This document shows positions 1-10,526 of a stretch of DNA of 64,000 nucleotides, piece by piece. How positions within the stretch are numbered: the stretch's first letter is position 1; each line of letters opens with the position of its first letter. Both the position numbers and the translations under genes were made by a program. Source of the DNA: Thalassocella blandensis (GTDB taxonomy: Bacteria > Pseudomonadota > Gammaproteobacteria > Pseudomonadales > Cellvibrionaceae); contig CABFPG010000001.1 in the NCBI GenBank assembly GCA_902141825.1, forward strand, positions 124,001 to 188,000, in the 5' to 3' direction. The notes below the pieces were generated by a model. It did no database searches, was not told the DNA's origin, and saw only the letters and a list, made by a program, of their open reading frames with translations.

Positions 1-345
1 TTAAATTGATATCAACAAAATCACCCTGTAATCGTTTGGTTAAAAGGTTTTGAATTTTCTCTCTTGAAATAAAGATAAATTCACCTTCTATATGCACCTG
101 TGCTATCGGTCTATGCGCGGCATTTTCTGCTTTGGTGATTATGCCCTGCCAATCGACCTGCAATATGCCATAACCTAAACCACTCAAAACAAACACACCC
201 ACTACATAACGCCCCCAGCGAACGGGATTACGTTCGTGTGTGTTCGGGGTGCGAGTCGCTCCACGCACTTTAGTGCGCTTCGTAGCATCCAACTTGCTCG
301 TAGCGTTTAGCGACTCGGTATTTTTTTTTCGTGTTGCCTGAGCCA
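1..345 (-). CDS. ftsQ: Cell division protein FtsQ, N-terminal part (cut by window edge)
   Basis: The reverse strand reads from an ATG at 345 to the window edge, giving about 115 residues with no stop. A basic cytoplasmic tail (about residues 1-45) is followed by one membrane segment near 46-62, then the start of a POTRA domain with the family-like stretch VHIEGEFIFIS. FtsQ is a bitopic inner-membrane divisome protein that links FtsA/FtsK to FtsL/FtsB. The gene starts 9 bases after the ddl stop, and ddl-ftsQ is the usual dcw order. The C-terminal half of the POTRA and the beta domain lie outside the window. Identification rests on position and topology as much as on sequence. Confidence 0.88.
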
Positions 346-354
346 TTTATAAAC

Positions 355-1299
355 CTAAAGTGCACTCACCAATATTTCATTCACAAGCTCAGCAAAACTT
401 AATCCTGCGGCTTTGGCCGCCATTGGCACTAAGCTATGACTGGTCATCCCCGGCACGGTGTTTACCTCCAACAAATAGAACTTACCTTGCTGGTCCTGCA
501 TAAAGTCAACTCTGCCCCAACCTTCGCCATCCACGGCGTTGAATGCCTGCAGCGCTAACGACTGAATTTCGTCTTCTTTATCCTGAGTTAAATCACTCGG
601 GCAAAAATACTGAGTATCATCCGAGAAATACTTAGCCTGATAGTCATAAAAGCGATTATCGGTTCTCATTTCAATCGAAGGCAGTGATTGTCCATTCAAA
701 ATGGCTACGGTAAATTCACGACCTTTAATACGTCGTTCAGCGATTACAACACTGTCAAACTTTTTCGCGGCGCTATGCGCCTGCGCCAACTCCACTGCAT
801 TTACAGCGCAACTCATCCCCAAACTTGACCCTTCGTGAATAGGTTTAACGAAACACTCACCACCCAACCGAGACAATGTGCTCTGGTAATCACACCCATC
901 CCGCAATATTTCAAATTCTGGTGTTGGTAAGCCGACACTTAACCAAACTTGTTTTGTTTTCAATTTATTCATGGCCAGAGATGAAGCTGCCACGCCGCTG
1001 CCAGTATAAGGAATATTCAACAACTCCAGCAGCGCTTGTATTTTTCCATCTTCACCACCGCAACCATGTAACACGATGACGGCCAACTGAATATTCTGTT
1101 CCAGCAACTGTGCAACAGGCTTTTCACCAATATCAATCGCAACAACAGGAAAGCCTTGAGCTTTAAAGGCTTCAAAAACAGCCTGCCCACTTTGCAGCGA
1201 AATCTCACGTTCAGCGGATGTTCCACCAAAGAGCACAGCGACATTGCCCAGTTCAGCCGGGTTCGCAGTAAATTGCTTTTGGTACGCTTTTGCACTCAT
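355..1299 (-). CDS. ddl: D-alanine--D-alanine ligase (DdlB type)
   Basis: This cytoplasmic ATP-grasp enzyme joins two D-alanines for the peptidoglycan pentapeptide. At 314 aa it has the usual length. The N-terminal GGTSAEREISLQSG block, the SSLGMS substrate loop, the YDYQAKY segment and the C-terminal EVNTVPGMTSHSL metal/ATP-binding block are all visible. The conserved HGRGGEDG motif reads HGCGGEDG here (Cys80 instead of Arg). The gene sits between murC (34-base gap) and ftsQ in the dcw cluster and is probably co-transcribed with them. Confidence 0.96.
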   Translation of the reverse strand: MSAKAYQKQFTANPAELGNVAVLFGGTSAEREISLQSGQAVFEAFKAQGFPVVAIDIGEKPVAQLLEQNIQLAVIVLHGCGGEDGKIQALLELLNIPYTGSGVAASSLAMNKLKTKQVWLSVGLPTPEFEILRDGCDYQSTLSRLGGECFVKPIHEGSSLGMSCAVNAVELAQAHSAAKKFDSVVIAERRIKGREFTVAILNGQSLPSIEMRTDNRFYDYQAKYFSDDTQYFCPSDLTQDKEDEIQSLALQAFNAVDGEGWGRVDFMQDQQGKFYLLEVNTVPGMTSHSLVPMAAKAAGLSFAELVNEILVSAL

Positions 1300-1332
1300 T
1301 TATTTCAATGCCAATTCAATATCAAATTCAAG

Positions 1333-2757
1333 TTAGAGACGTTTCGCCAACTCTTTGGCTAAACTGCTTACATTACCCGCACCTTGCGTAATAATAATGT
1401 CGCCGGGCTGGGCAATGTCTTTAATTACAGCCGGCACCGCTTCAATTCCTTCCACAAAAATGGGATCAACCAAACCTCGAGTTCGAATACTTCGGCTAAG
1501 GTGCCGGCTATCCGCGCCCTGAATTACATCCTCTCCTGCCGAGTAAACTTCCAGAAGAACCAATTGATCAACAGAAGATAGAACCTCGACGAAATCTTCA
1601 TACAAATCTCGGGTTCGACTATAGCGATGAGGCTGATAAATCATTAGCAATCTGCGATCTGGCCAGCCATTTCTCACCGCATCAATAACTGCCGCCACCT
1701 CGGTAGGATGGTGACCATAATCATCGACAAGCATCACTGTGTTCTCATCATCTCCATTGACTTCATACTCGCCATAAATCTGGAAGCGACGCCCCACGCC
1801 CATAAAACTTTCCAAGCCCTGCACAATGGCTTCATCTGCAATACCCTCTTCGCTGGCCACTGCAACCGCAGCAGTGGCATTCAAGGCATTGTGTTTACCA
1901 GGCATATTCAAAGTCAGCGCTAAGGTTGGTCGATCATTTGGTCTTTTCACCTTAAAATGCAATTTGCCCGATTTCTGCTCCAGGTCTATCACCTGATAAT
2001 CCATACCCTCGTTAAAGCCATAAGTAATTGTCCAACGAGAAATCTCTGGGACAATGTCCTGAATCACAGGGTCATCGCCACAAATAACAGCCACACCATA
2101 AAACGGAAGATTGTGAAGAAAATCGATAAACGTTTTTTTCAGTACATTAAAGTCACCGCCATAGGTATCCATATGATCGGCATCAATATTTGTGACAACC
2201 GTCATCATAGGTTGCAAATGCAAAAATGACGCATCACTCTCATCTGCTTCTGCAACCAGATACTCACTTTCCCCTAAACGCGCATTACAACCAGCGCTGT
2301 TGAGCAATCCACCAATAACAAAAGTCGGATCTTTTTCTCCAGCGGCTAATACAGACGCAATCAAGCTGGTGGTTGTTGTTTTCCCATGTGTACCGGCAAC
2401 GGCAATACCATGACGGTAACGCATCAATTCTCCCAGCATCTCGGCGCGACGAACTATGGGGATACGATTGTTTCTGGCCTCGATAATTTCAGGGTTCGAC
2501 TCTTTTACTGCGCTTGAGCTTACAACCACATCGACGTTGGCAACATTTGCAGCATGGTGACCTATAAACACCTTAATCCCCAGCTCACTTAAGCGACGAG
2601 TCACATCCGAATCTTTCAAATCCGATCCACTGACCTTATACCCCTGGTTCAGCAATACTTCTGCAATTCCACTCATGCCGGCGCCACCGACACCAACGAA
2701 ATGAATTTGTTTTATGCGGCGCATTTCCGGTACTTGATATACGGAGGGCTTAGGCAT
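1333..2757 (-). CDS. murC: UDP-N-acetylmuramate--L-alanine ligase
   Basis: MurC adds L-alanine to UDP-MurNAc, the first peptide-forming step of peptidoglycan synthesis. The 474-aa protein shows the Mur ligase plan. An N-terminal Rossmann-like UDP-binding domain carries [17 protein letters not shown] near residue 20. The central ATPase domain has the P-loop [10 protein letters not shown] near residue 120. The C-terminal domain has the [10 protein letters not shown] and YQPHRYSRT blocks typical of MurC. The start overlaps the end of murG by 8 bases, which suggests translational coupling. Confidence 0.97.
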   Translation of the reverse strand: MPKPSVYQVPEMRRIKQIHFVGVGGAGMSGIAEVLLNQGYKVSGSDLKDSDVTRRLSELGIKVFIGHHAANVANVDVVVSSSAVKESNPEIIEARNNRIPIVRRAEMLGELMRYRHGIAVAGTHGKTTTTSLIASVLAAGEKDPTFVIGGLLNSAGCNARLGESEYLVAEADESDASFLHLQPMMTVVTNIDADHMDTYGGDFNVLKKTFIDFLHNLPFYGVAVICGDDPVIQDIVPEISRWTITYGFNEGMDYQVIDLEQKSGKLHFKVKRPNDRPTLALTLNMPGKHNALNATAAVAVASEEGIADEAIVQGLESFMGVGRRFQIYGEYEVNGDDENTVMLVDDYGHHPTEVAAVIDAVRNGWPDRRLLMIYQPHRYSRTRDLYEDFVEVLSSVDQLVLLEVYSAGEDVIQGADSRHLSRSIRTRGLVDPIFVEGIEAVPAVIKDIAQPGDIIITQGAGNVSSLAKELAKRL

Positions 2758-3838
2758 GAATCACCTCTTCGCAATAATCTGCAAATGCTCGTGCAGCCTT
2801 TGGTTTGGCAAACGCTCTCGCGGCGTTTGCCATGTTTAATAAACGACTATCGTCATTCACATAATGTTTGATGATTTCAGCCAAACTCTCACCATTCAAT
2901 TCTGATTCTTGTCTTATTTCAGCTGCGCCGAGCTTCTCTAAAAATTTCGCGTTTGCCGTTTGGTGATCGTCAATCGCATATGGAAACGGTATAAATACAG
3001 CCCCAACACCAACGGCGGCTATTTCCGATACCGTTAATGCACCCGATCGGCATATCACTAAATCGGCCCATCGGTAGGCCTCTGCCATATCACGAATAAA
3101 TGCATCGATTCGAATTTCATCGTGATCACCCAGGCCCAATTTACTACGGTATAACGCTTGCGTTTCATCCAGTTTTAAATCACCGGTCTGATGCCAGACA
3201 GACAACTTGTCGAAATTTTCTAAGCGAGACAGGGCATCTGGCAGCATCCGGTTGATCGCTTGTGCACCCCTGCTGCCCCCTAACACCAATATATGTAATT
3301 TACTGTCAGTTCTGTTTTGACGTCGCTGTTCCAATGGCAACATATCTTCTATATCTTCACGAACAGGATTCCCAATACATATGCTCTTTTTTAAAGTATC
3401 TGGAAATGCCGTCAGTACGGTGTTAGCAATACGAGCCAGAATTTTGTTCGTTGTACCCGCAACTGCGTTTTGCTCATGAATCAGCAATGGAATTCCAGAT
3501 AACTTCGCCGCGAGCCCCCCCGGACCCGCAACAAAGCCTCCCAGGCCAACAACAACATCGGGGCGAATACTTTTTATAATCGTTAACGCCTGCCAAACAG
3601 ACGAAATAATATTCATAGGCGCTAACACCATCTGTTTTAAGCTCTTACCCCGAACGCCTTTCACCGGAATCAGATGCAAAGGAATTCCTGCCTCAGGCAC
3701 CAGACGCGCTTCAATTCCAGCGCTGGTACCCAACCACTCAACAACGTAATTGCGATCTTGCATTTCTTTTGCTAAGGCTAATCCGGGGAACACATGCCCA
3801 CCTGTACCGCCCGCCATTATCAAAACTTTTTTAGTCAC
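2750..3838 (-). CDS. murG: Lipid II synthase MurG (GlcNAc transferase)
   Basis: MurG transfers GlcNAc from UDP-GlcNAc to lipid I on the inner face of the cytoplasmic membrane to make lipid II. The 362-aa GT28-family protein has the N-terminal glycine-rich loop [16 protein letters not shown], a second loop in [24 protein letters not shown] at the start of the C-terminal domain, and the donor-site region [11 protein letters not shown]. It overlaps both ftsW (8 bases) and murC (8 bases), so the three are probably translated from one message. Confidence 0.97.
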   Translation of the reverse strand: MTKKVLIMAGGTGGHVFPGLALAKEMQDRNYVVEWLGTSAGIEARLVPEAGIPLHLIPVKGVRGKSLKQMVLAPMNIISSVWQALTIIKSIRPDVVVGLGGFVAGPGGLAAKLSGIPLLIHEQNAVAGTTNKILARIANTVLTAFPDTLKKSICIGNPVREDIEDMLPLEQRRQNRTDSKLHILVLGGSRGAQAINRMLPDALSRLENFDKLSVWHQTGDLKLDETQALYRSKLGLGDHDEIRIDAFIRDMAEAYRWADLVICRSGALTVSEIAAVGVGAVFIPFPYAIDDHQTANAKFLEKLGAAEIRQESELNGESLAEIIKHYVNDDSRLLNMANAARAFAKPKAARAFADYCEEVIHA

Positions 3839-4970
3839 GCCCTATTTCCCAGTTGACTCGAAATACCATTGCCAACAATGCGCAACTGATTAATAAACTA
3901 CTGCCACCGTAACTGATAAATGGTAACGTTAAACCTTTTGTTGGAAGTAATCCTGATGAAACCCCCATATTGATGAAAGCCTGCACCGCCAACAATGTTC
4001 CAACACCCAAACATAAATATGCGCTGAACGCTTCGCCTTTCTCACTGGCCTTTCTCGACAAGCTAAAAATTTTATAGACAAAAAACCCAAACCCACCAAT
4101 CAACGTCAGCACACCTAACAAGCCAAACTCTTCTGCAATAATGGCAAAAATAAAATCTGTATGAGCTTCAGGTAAGAAAAACAATTTCTGAATACTGTTA
4201 CCCAAACCTAAGCCAAACCATTCGCCTCGCCCAAATGCAATCAAAGATTGTACCAACTGATAACCGCTATCAAATTGTCGAGACCACGGGTCCATAAAAG
4301 CAACTAGACGTTCCCAGCGATAAGGTGAAACAACAGCCATTAATGCCAACCCACCAACGCCGGCAAGTGCCAGTAAAATAAAACGCAGAATAGGAACGCC
4401 CGCTACAAACATCATCGTTCCAAGCGTCAGGCAGATCACCACTGAGCTCCCAAAGTCTGGCTCAAGCAGCAATAACACCACCGTCACACCGATAACCGAA
4501 ACCATGACAAAAAATGAAGTCCAACTTTTTTGCACATCCTGATTTCGTCTCGCCAGATAACTGGAAAAGAACAAAAGCAGACAAATTTTTGCCAGCTCAG
4601 AAGCCTGCATGGACATAGGGCCAAGCGACAACCAGCGCCGACTACCATTCACCAGCTTGCCTACACCGGGAATTAGCACTGCAATTAAGAAAAAAATGGC
4701 TAAACAGAGCAACAAACCCGAATATTTCTGCCACATGGACGTTGGCACGCACATAATTAACAAACCAGCCGCCAAGCCAATGGATAAAAATATTCCCTGC
4801 TTCTTCACCAAGTACAGCGGATCACCGTAGCGTGCAGATGCAAAATCTATGGAGCTTGAAGCAACCATAATCAAGCCAAAACTAATCAACGCAATAGCGG
4901 TTATCACCAATTGCACATCAAATCGTTCAAAGCCAAGTTTTTCAGGCGCGTCGACATTTAACAAATTCAT
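3831..4970 (-). CDS. ftsW: Septal peptidoglycan polymerase FtsW (SEDS family)
   Basis: FtsW is the SEDS-family glycosyltransferase that polymerises lipid II at the septum with FtsI. About ten membrane segments are visible, together with SEDS signatures such as PDFGSSVVIC, GYQLVQSLIAFGRGEWFG and the C-terminal LTLPFISYGGSSLL. I chose the ATG at 4970: it follows an AAGGTGG ribosome site and forms an ATGA overlap with the murD stop. An upstream in-frame start at 5024 would add 18 residues read out of the murD end and is unlikely. Confidence 0.95.
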   Translation of the reverse strand: MNLLNVDAPEKLGFERFDVQLVITAIALISFGLIMVASSSIDFASARYGDPLYLVKKQGIFLSIGLAAGLLIMCVPTSMWQKYSGLLLCLAIFFLIAVLIPGVGKLVNGSRRWLSLGPMSMQASELAKICLLLFFSSYLARRNQDVQKSWTSFFVMVSVIGVTVVLLLLEPDFGSSVVICLTLGTMMFVAGVPILRFILLALAGVGGLALMAVVSPYRWERLVAFMDPWSRQFDSGYQLVQSLIAFGRGEWFGLGLGNSIQKLFFLPEAHTDFIFAIIAEEFGLLGVLTLIGGFGFFVYKIFSLSRKASEKGEAFSAYLCLGVGTLLAVQAFINMGVSSGLLPTKGLTLPFISYGGSSLLISCALLAMVFRVNWEIGRD

Positions 4971-6358
4971 GATCGCACCACCTTGGAAGTATCTTGAGTA
5001 GCACGTGCGATTTGTTTCACGCATGCAACGAATACATCACCCCGGTGTTGAAAGTTATTAAACATATCCATGCTTGCGCATGCAGGTGAAAGCAGCACCA
5101 GATCACCGGCTTGAGACTCCTCATTTGCCTTCGTCACAGCCTCTTCCAGCGAATTAACTACAAATTTTTGTGTATTTTTTTCAACAGCCTTTGCAATTTT
5201 TTGAGCATCTAGACCGATTAAAAATATTGATCGCACATATTTTTCAATGGTTCTGCCAAATGCAGAAAAATCCGCTCCCTTTCCGTCACCACCAGCGATT
5301 AGTAAAATACTATTAAATTCTGAATGTAAGCCAAATATCGCAGCTTCTGCCGCCCCCACATTTGTGGCTTTTGAATCATTTATAAATGTGACCTGCTCAA
5401 TTTCAGCAATCCACTGGGTGCGATGCGGTAGCCCGGCAAAATTTTCTAGAGCCTGTATCACGTATTTTCTTTCAAGATCAACGGCATCACAGATTGCAAA
5501 CACAGCTAAAGCATTTTCAATATTATGCGTTCCTTTTATCTTTACCTGCGCTTTCATCGTCAGACATTCGCCGTCTGCCATCAGCGTTTCGCTATCGGCA
5601 TTAAAAACATACTGCGATTCACTTACTTCTGCACCAGATCGCAAGCCAAATCCACGACGCGCCACCCCATTGACGATAGGGGGATGAGTTAATTTATCGT
5701 GCAGATGGTAGACCACCTGCTTAGCACCAAAGTAAATTCGGTGTTTTGCTTTAACATAGTCTCCGAGAGTGTCATACCTATCCATGTGGTCGGGTGACAC
5801 ATTCAACACACAAGCAACCGTTAAATTTGGCGCAGAGACACTTTCAAGCTGGAAACTGGAAAGCTCCAGCACATAAATATCTGCATCTTGCTCCAGCAAA
5901 TCCAAAGCAGGCGTTCCAATATTTCCACCCACAGCAACAGCTTTACCAGCATTGTTCAACGCCAGACCAACTAGACTTGTCACGGTAGATTTACCATTCG
6001 ATCCTGTAATGCCAATAACAGGCTTATTTCCATTGATGTGCTGAAGAAACATTTCAACATCGCCGACCACCGGAATGTTTTGCGCAAGCGCTTTGACAAT
6101 TACTGCTTCCTGACGCGAAACACCAGGGCTTAAGCATACTTGTCTTGCATTGAGCAACACATCGTCATCCAGCTCTGCAAAAAATAATGGCGCATCGGGA
6201 TAAAGGCTTGAAATAGCGTCGCTGTTCGAGCTGCTTGAACGCGTATCAAACAGACAAAATTTTTCACCGCGCGCGTGCAGATATCGTGCGATAGAGAGGC
6301 CTGTAGCCCCCATTCCCACAATAATCGAATACTGACTTGTCGCGATTAATTCACTCAA
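4967..6358 (-). CDS. murD: UDP-N-acetylmuramoyl-L-alanine--D-glutamate ligase
   Basis: MurD adds D-glutamate to UDP-MurNAc-L-Ala in the cytoplasm. The 463-aa protein begins with the dinucleotide-like fold IIVGMGATGLSIARYL. It carries the P-loop GITGSNGKSTVTSLVG near residue 115, the NVSPDHMDRY block, and the FINDSKATNVGA segment typical of MurD. Its TGA overlaps the ftsW ATG. A 135-base spacer separates it from mraY, the longest gap inside the mur run, in which I see no gene. Confidence 0.97.
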   Translation of the reverse strand: MSELIATSQYSIIVGMGATGLSIARYLHARGEKFCLFDTRSSSSNSDAISSLYPDAPLFFAELDDDVLLNARQVCLSPGVSRQEAVIVKALAQNIPVVGDVEMFLQHINGNKPVIGITGSNGKSTVTSLVGLALNNAGKAVAVGGNIGTPALDLLEQDADIYVLELSSFQLESVSAPNLTVACVLNVSPDHMDRYDTLGDYVKAKHRIYFGAKQVVYHLHDKLTHPPIVNGVARRGFGLRSGAEVSESQYVFNADSETLMADGECLTMKAQVKIKGTHNIENALAVFAICDAVDLERKYVIQALENFAGLPHRTQWIAEIEQVTFINDSKATNVGAAEAAIFGLHSEFNSILLIAGGDGKGADFSAFGRTIEKYVRSIFLIGLDAQKIAKAVEKNTQKFVVNSLEEAVTKANEESQAGDLVLLSPACASMDMFNNFQHRGDVFVACVKQIARATQDTSKVVRS

Positions 6359-6493
6359 CGTTTCTTTTCCAGTTTTTTACGAGATTCGCTATACCCGAAT
6401 TACTTGTTAATATTTACGTTTCTATACTGCCGACCAGTAACGGCAAACACCCTAAAGCCTTTTAAAAAATCATCGGTATCGGGCTTTTTCTGT

Positions 6494-7576
6494 CTATCTC
6501 AATTTCAAGGTTGCCAAACCGAATAAAACCAACATCACCGTAATAATCCAAAATCGTACAATCACACGCGGTTCTGGCCACCCTTTTAATTCAAAATGAT
6601 GGTGCAATGGCGCCATTCTAAAAATTCGTCTACCGGTTAACTTGAATGAAGCCACCTGCAAAATGACGGATACCGTCTCCATCACGAAAATACCGGACAT
6701 AATAAAAAATACAATTTCATGACGTACTATTACGGCTATAACACCAAGCGCTGCACCTAACGACAGCGCCCCAACATCCCCCATAAACACTTGGGCGGGG
6801 TAAGTGTTAAACCAGAGAAAGCCTAAGCCAGCTCCTGCCATCGCACCACAGAACACAACCAACTCCCCTGAACCCGGAATAAAGGGAATATGAAGGTAGT
6901 TAGCAAAATTAAAATTACCCACCAAATAAGCAATAATGCCTAAAGCAGAGCCCACCATCACGGTCGGCATAATTGCGAGACCATCCAGACCGTCGGTAAG
7001 GTTCACAGCATTACTAAAACCAACGATCATAAAATATGTTGTCACGATATAGAACAATCCCAACTCAATGGCGACATCCTTGAAAAACGGAATGATCAAC
7101 ATGGTTTCTTCGGGCACTTTTGCCGTTACGTAAAGACCAACTGCCACGATAAATCCAAGTGTGGACTGCCAAAAATATTTCCATTTAGCAGGCAACCCTT
7201 TGGAATTTTTCTCAACCACCTTGCGGTAATCGTCAACCCAGCCAATCAGCCCAAAAGTAAACGTAACGAATATCACAGCCAGAACAAATCGATTCGTTAA
7301 ATCGGACCATAAAATGGTGGAGCACAAAATCGCAAATAAAATCAAGCCACCTCCCATTGTCGGCGTGCCTGATTTACTTAAGTGACTTTCGGGTCCATCA
7401 TCTCTAACTGATTGACCTATTTGCAGCTGATTAAGCTTTTTGATCATCCAGGGGCCAAGCAGCAATGAAATACCCAGAGCGGTTAACACTCCGAGAATTC
7501 CACGAAACGTTAAATACTTGAATACGCTAAATGCGCCGATAAAATGCTGTAAATAATCGGCTAACCACATCAGCAT
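6494..7576 (-). CDS. mraY: Phospho-MurNAc-pentapeptide transferase MraY (lipid I synthase)
   Basis: MraY moves phospho-MurNAc-pentapeptide onto undecaprenyl phosphate, making lipid I in the cytoplasmic membrane. The 360-aa protein has about ten membrane segments. Family motifs are [11 protein letters not shown], the Asp-rich [22 protein letters not shown], and [14 protein letters not shown] at the C-terminal cytoplasmic loop. The start MLMWLADYL matches relatives that begin MLxWL, and overlaps the murF stop by a few bases. Confidence 0.97.
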   Translation of the reverse strand: MLMWLADYLQHFIGAFSVFKYLTFRGILGVLTALGISLLLGPWMIKKLNQLQIGQSVRDDGPESHLSKSGTPTMGGGLILFAILCSTILWSDLTNRFVLAVIFVTFTFGLIGWVDDYRKVVEKNSKGLPAKWKYFWQSTLGFIVAVGLYVTAKVPEETMLIIPFFKDVAIELGLFYIVTTYFMIVGFSNAVNLTDGLDGLAIMPTVMVGSALGIIAYLVGNFNFANYLHIPFIPGSGELVVFCGAMAGAGLGFLWFNTYPAQVFMGDVGALSLGAALGVIAVIVRHEIVFFIMSGIFVMETVSVILQVASFKLTGRRIFRMAPLHHHFELKGWPEPRVIVRFWIITVMLVLFGLATLKLR

Positions 7577-8961
7577 GATTGAGCTTCCTCTTGTTTTCGT
7601 AATGCTTCAACCACGGTTTCCATTTTGGCGCTGCGCGATCCTTTGACCAACACTACAGTTTCACTATCAATAATTTGTTTTAATTTTGTTATTAATCGCT
7701 CTTTGTCGCTAAAAAACGACTCTGGTGTACCAAAAGATTCCACCAGATGGGCAGACAATTTTCCCGTTGCATAAACACGTGCGATACCACAATTTTTTGC
7801 ATACCGACCAATATCTTCATGCAGACTAATCGCATCACTGCCCAGCTCCCCCATATCACCGCACACCAATATGGAATTTTTAAATTGAGACAAATATTCA
7901 ATTGCAGATTTAAACGAACCTGGGTTCGCGTTATAGCTGTCATCAATAACTTTTGCACCGCTAAGCGCCTGAAACGTTTGCATGCGACCCTTGTCACCGG
8001 TATACGAAGCTAAACCTTGGGCAATTTTTTCTATATTAATCCCCAGTGCAAATGCGCAAGCACTTGCCGCCATGGCGTTACGTATATTGTGTCGCCCAAC
8101 CGTGGCTAAACTTACTTTTTGCCGCCGGTCCCCGACAATAAGGTTGAAGCTATAGCATCCGTTCTTATCAATTTCTTCCGTATCGCACCCAACCGCAGCA
8201 ACAAGCTGATCTTCAGGAATAAGATTCAAATTCTTTTGCTGCATACCAAATGCAATTATTTTCCCGCCATTAATGTGCTTTAAAAACGTAGGCAAGTAAT
8301 CGTCATCAATATTCACAACACTGATACAACCGCGATTTCCACAGTCATATATGGCAGACTTTTCTTCCGCTATGGCTTCAACACTACCAAAACCTTGAAC
8401 ATGTGCCGGCATAACGTTATTCACTAAAGCAATGTCGGGGTCTATTATTGAAGTCAAATAACAAATCTCGCCAACTTCACTAGTTCCAGCTTCCACAACT
8501 GCGAAATCCGCGGGCTGACTCAGTTGAAACAAGGTTAAGGGCACGCCTATCTGATTATTAAAGTTTCCTTGCGTCGCGATACACGAACCCGCAACCAGGC
8601 ATATTTCCCTTAACATCCCCTTCACAGTCGTCTTCCCGCAACTGCCGGTTATCTCGACTACACGACCGGCAAATTGCTGGCGATATAAATGCCCGATTTT
8701 GCCCAAAGCTTTTATTGAATTGTCCACGATCAGTTGTGGGAGACCCGATTCAACAGGCCGCTCAACAATCAGCCCCACCGCACCTTTCGCTTCTGCATCA
8801 AGCACGCAGCTGTGTCCATCAAAATTTTCACCACGAATAGCCACAAACACATCACCACGCACCAGTTTTCGTGTATCCGTGGAAATAGAAGAAAAATGGC
8901 AATCTGTATTTTCAAGCACGCCAATATTTTTCTCTTGTAACATAGAAAAATTCACTAGCAT
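7570..8961 (-). CDS. murF: UDP-MurNAc-tripeptide--D-alanyl-D-alanine ligase
   Basis: MurF adds the D-Ala-D-Ala dipeptide made by Ddl, completing the cytoplasmic pentapeptide precursor. The 463-aa protein has the [19 protein letters not shown]-domain block, a P-loop at about residues 105-112, and [14 protein letters not shown] in the ATPase domain. The P-loop reads GSCGKTT where relatives usually have GSSGKTT or GSNGKTT. The N-terminus is a little short before the STDTR block. The start overlaps the murE stop by 7 bases. Confidence 0.96.
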   Translation of the reverse strand: MLVNFSMLQEKNIGVLENTDCHFSSISTDTRKLVRGDVFVAIRGENFDGHSCVLDAEAKGAVGLIVERPVESGLPQLIVDNSIKALGKIGHLYRQQFAGRVVEITGSCGKTTVKGMLREICLVAGSCIATQGNFNNQIGVPLTLFQLSQPADFAVVEAGTSEVGEICYLTSIIDPDIALVNNVMPAHVQGFGSVEAIAEEKSAIYDCGNRGCISVVNIDDDYLPTFLKHINGGKIIAFGMQQKNLNLIPEDQLVAAVGCDTEEIDKNGCYSFNLIVGDRRQKVSLATVGRHNIRNAMAASACAFALGINIEKIAQGLASYTGDKGRMQTFQALSGAKVIDDSYNANPGSFKSAIEYLSQFKNSILVCGDMGELGSDAISLHEDIGRYAKNCGIARVYATGKLSAHLVESFGTPESFFSDKERLITKLKQIIDSETVVLVKGSRSAKMETVVEALRKQEEAQSC

Positions 8962-10526
8962 GATTTGCCTCGCGATTTTTCCAAGTCATTTTCGTTTGCG
9001 GTCTTCATTCTTTCTTGTAAACATTCTCCGGCTATCAAGCAATCATCAAACGCAATTTTTGTTTGACCAATAATTTGATAATTTTCATGTCCTTTCCCAG
9101 CAATTAACACACAGTCATTTTCATCACACGCAGCAACGGCATACTCAATCGCTTGTTTACGATCAACAATTGAAGTGACATTTTTCTTACTGCCGACAAT
9201 TCCTTGCTCGATATCTTCAAGTATGGAGTCTGCGTTCTCTGTACGTGGATTGTCTGAAGTAATCACAATATGTTGCGCAAACTTTTCTGCGACCGCCCCC
9301 ATTAAAGGACGCTTTCCCTTATCACGATCACCGCCACAGCCAAACACCACCCAAAGTGCGTTTTGCACATGTGGCACAAGCGCCTGCAAAGCATTGTCCA
9401 ATGCATCAGGAGTATGCGCGTAATCTACAAACACGCTCGGTAAAGTCGCAGCCTCTGTAGGCGCCATATTGCCGAGATCATTGTTTGCTGGGATAGCGAC
9501 TTTTTGCATTCTCCCAGCCACCGCATTCAACGCTGCACATGCCTGACATACACGCTGAAAATCTGCTTCAAGTGCACAGCTGACTGAAATTGCAGCCAGT
9601 ACATTGTTAACGTTAAAAGCCCCGACCAAAGTACTGGAAATAACTCCCTGCCCCCAAGGGCTACTAACATCGCAAGTAAAACCATTGAGCGAATATTGGA
9701 TATTGCTCGCTTTTACATCCGCTTTACGATGATGCTGACCATATGTAATGACATATTTCCCTTTACGACGCAGCGTGTCAGCAATGATTTCACATTCAGG
9801 ATCATCAATATTAATCACAGCGACTTTGCAGTTTTGATGATCGACAAATGATGCCTTTGTTGCCGCATAGGCCTCAAAAGATCCGTGGTAATCCAAATGA
9901 TCTCGCGTGATATTCGTGAGAACAGACACATCGTATTGAACAGCTGCAACTCGATGCTGATCGATACCATGTGACGAGACTTCCATCGCAACAAACTCAG
10001 CTTTTTTTGCTTTTAAATCTGCGAGCATGGCCTGACAACTAATAGCATCCGGCGTTGTCATTCCTGTTTCAATCACTTGCTCGTCTATCAGGCCGTAACC
10101 GAGTGTACCGATAGTAGCTGATGAGCGTCCCAGAAGCTGTTCAAGCTGAGCGGCCAAAGACACAATGGTGCTTTTGCCGTTTGTCCCCGTTACTCCCATC
10201 ACCTTTAATGTTACAGATGGGTGAGAATAAAATGCGCCTGCAATCTTGGAAAGGTTTTGCTGGAGACCTCTAACACCAACCAATGGGAAGTGGCTATCGG
10301 GAACGAAATCCCGTTCATCTACTAAAACAACTTGAGCACCGTTTTGTATGGCAGAATCTACAAACTGCAATCCATGCACCTGTCCGCCTGCCACTGCTAA
10401 AAATACAGTACCCGGTGTTACTCTGCGACTATCAAGCGCCAGTCCGCTCACTTCAGGATCTGACATTAGAGCTGTATGCGAAACGCCATGTAAAATGTGG
10501 CTTAGTTTGTACACTGGTTTCATCAA
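8955..10526 (-). CDS. murE: UDP-MurNAc-L-Ala-D-Glu--meso-diaminopimelate ligase
   Basis: MurE adds the third amino acid of the stem peptide. The 523-aa protein shows ALDSRRVTPGTVFLAVAG in the UDP domain, the P-loop GVTGTNGKST near residue 116, AMEVSSHGIDQHR around the carbamylated-lysine region, and TSDNPRTEN in the C-terminal domain. The DNPR signature is characteristic of enzymes that add meso-DAP, fitting a Gram-negative cell wall. It is somewhat longer than the roughly 490-residue norm. Its ATG overlaps the ftsI stop. Confidence 0.96.
   Translation of the reverse strand: MMKPVYKLSHILHGVSHTALMSDPEVSGLALDSRRVTPGTVFLAVAGGQVHGLQFVDSAIQNGAQVVLVDERDFVPDSHFPLVGVRGLQQNLSKIAGAFYSHPSVTLKVMGVTGTNGKSTIVSLAAQLEQLLGRSSATIGTLGYGLIDEQVIETGMTTPDAISCQAMLADLKAKKAEFVAMEVSSHGIDQHRVAAVQYDVSVLTNITRDHLDYHGSFEAYAATKASFVDHQNCKVAVINIDDPECEIIADTLRRKGKYVITYGQHHRKADVKASNIQYSLNGFTCDVSSPWGQGVISSTLVGAFNVNNVLAAISVSCALEADFQRVCQACAALNAVAGRMQKVAIPANNDLGNMAPTEAATLPSVFVDYAHTPDALDNALQALVPHVQNALWVVFGCGGDRDKGKRPLMGAVAEKFAQHIVITSDNPRTENADSILEDIEQGIVGSKKNVTSIVDRKQAIEYAVAACDENDCVLIAGKGHENYQIIGQTKIAFDDCLIAGECLQERMKTANENDLEKSRGKSC

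Noticed and set aside
5247-5687. 146-codon plus-strand frame
   Set aside because: It is antisense to murD, with no ribosome site or recognisable domain.
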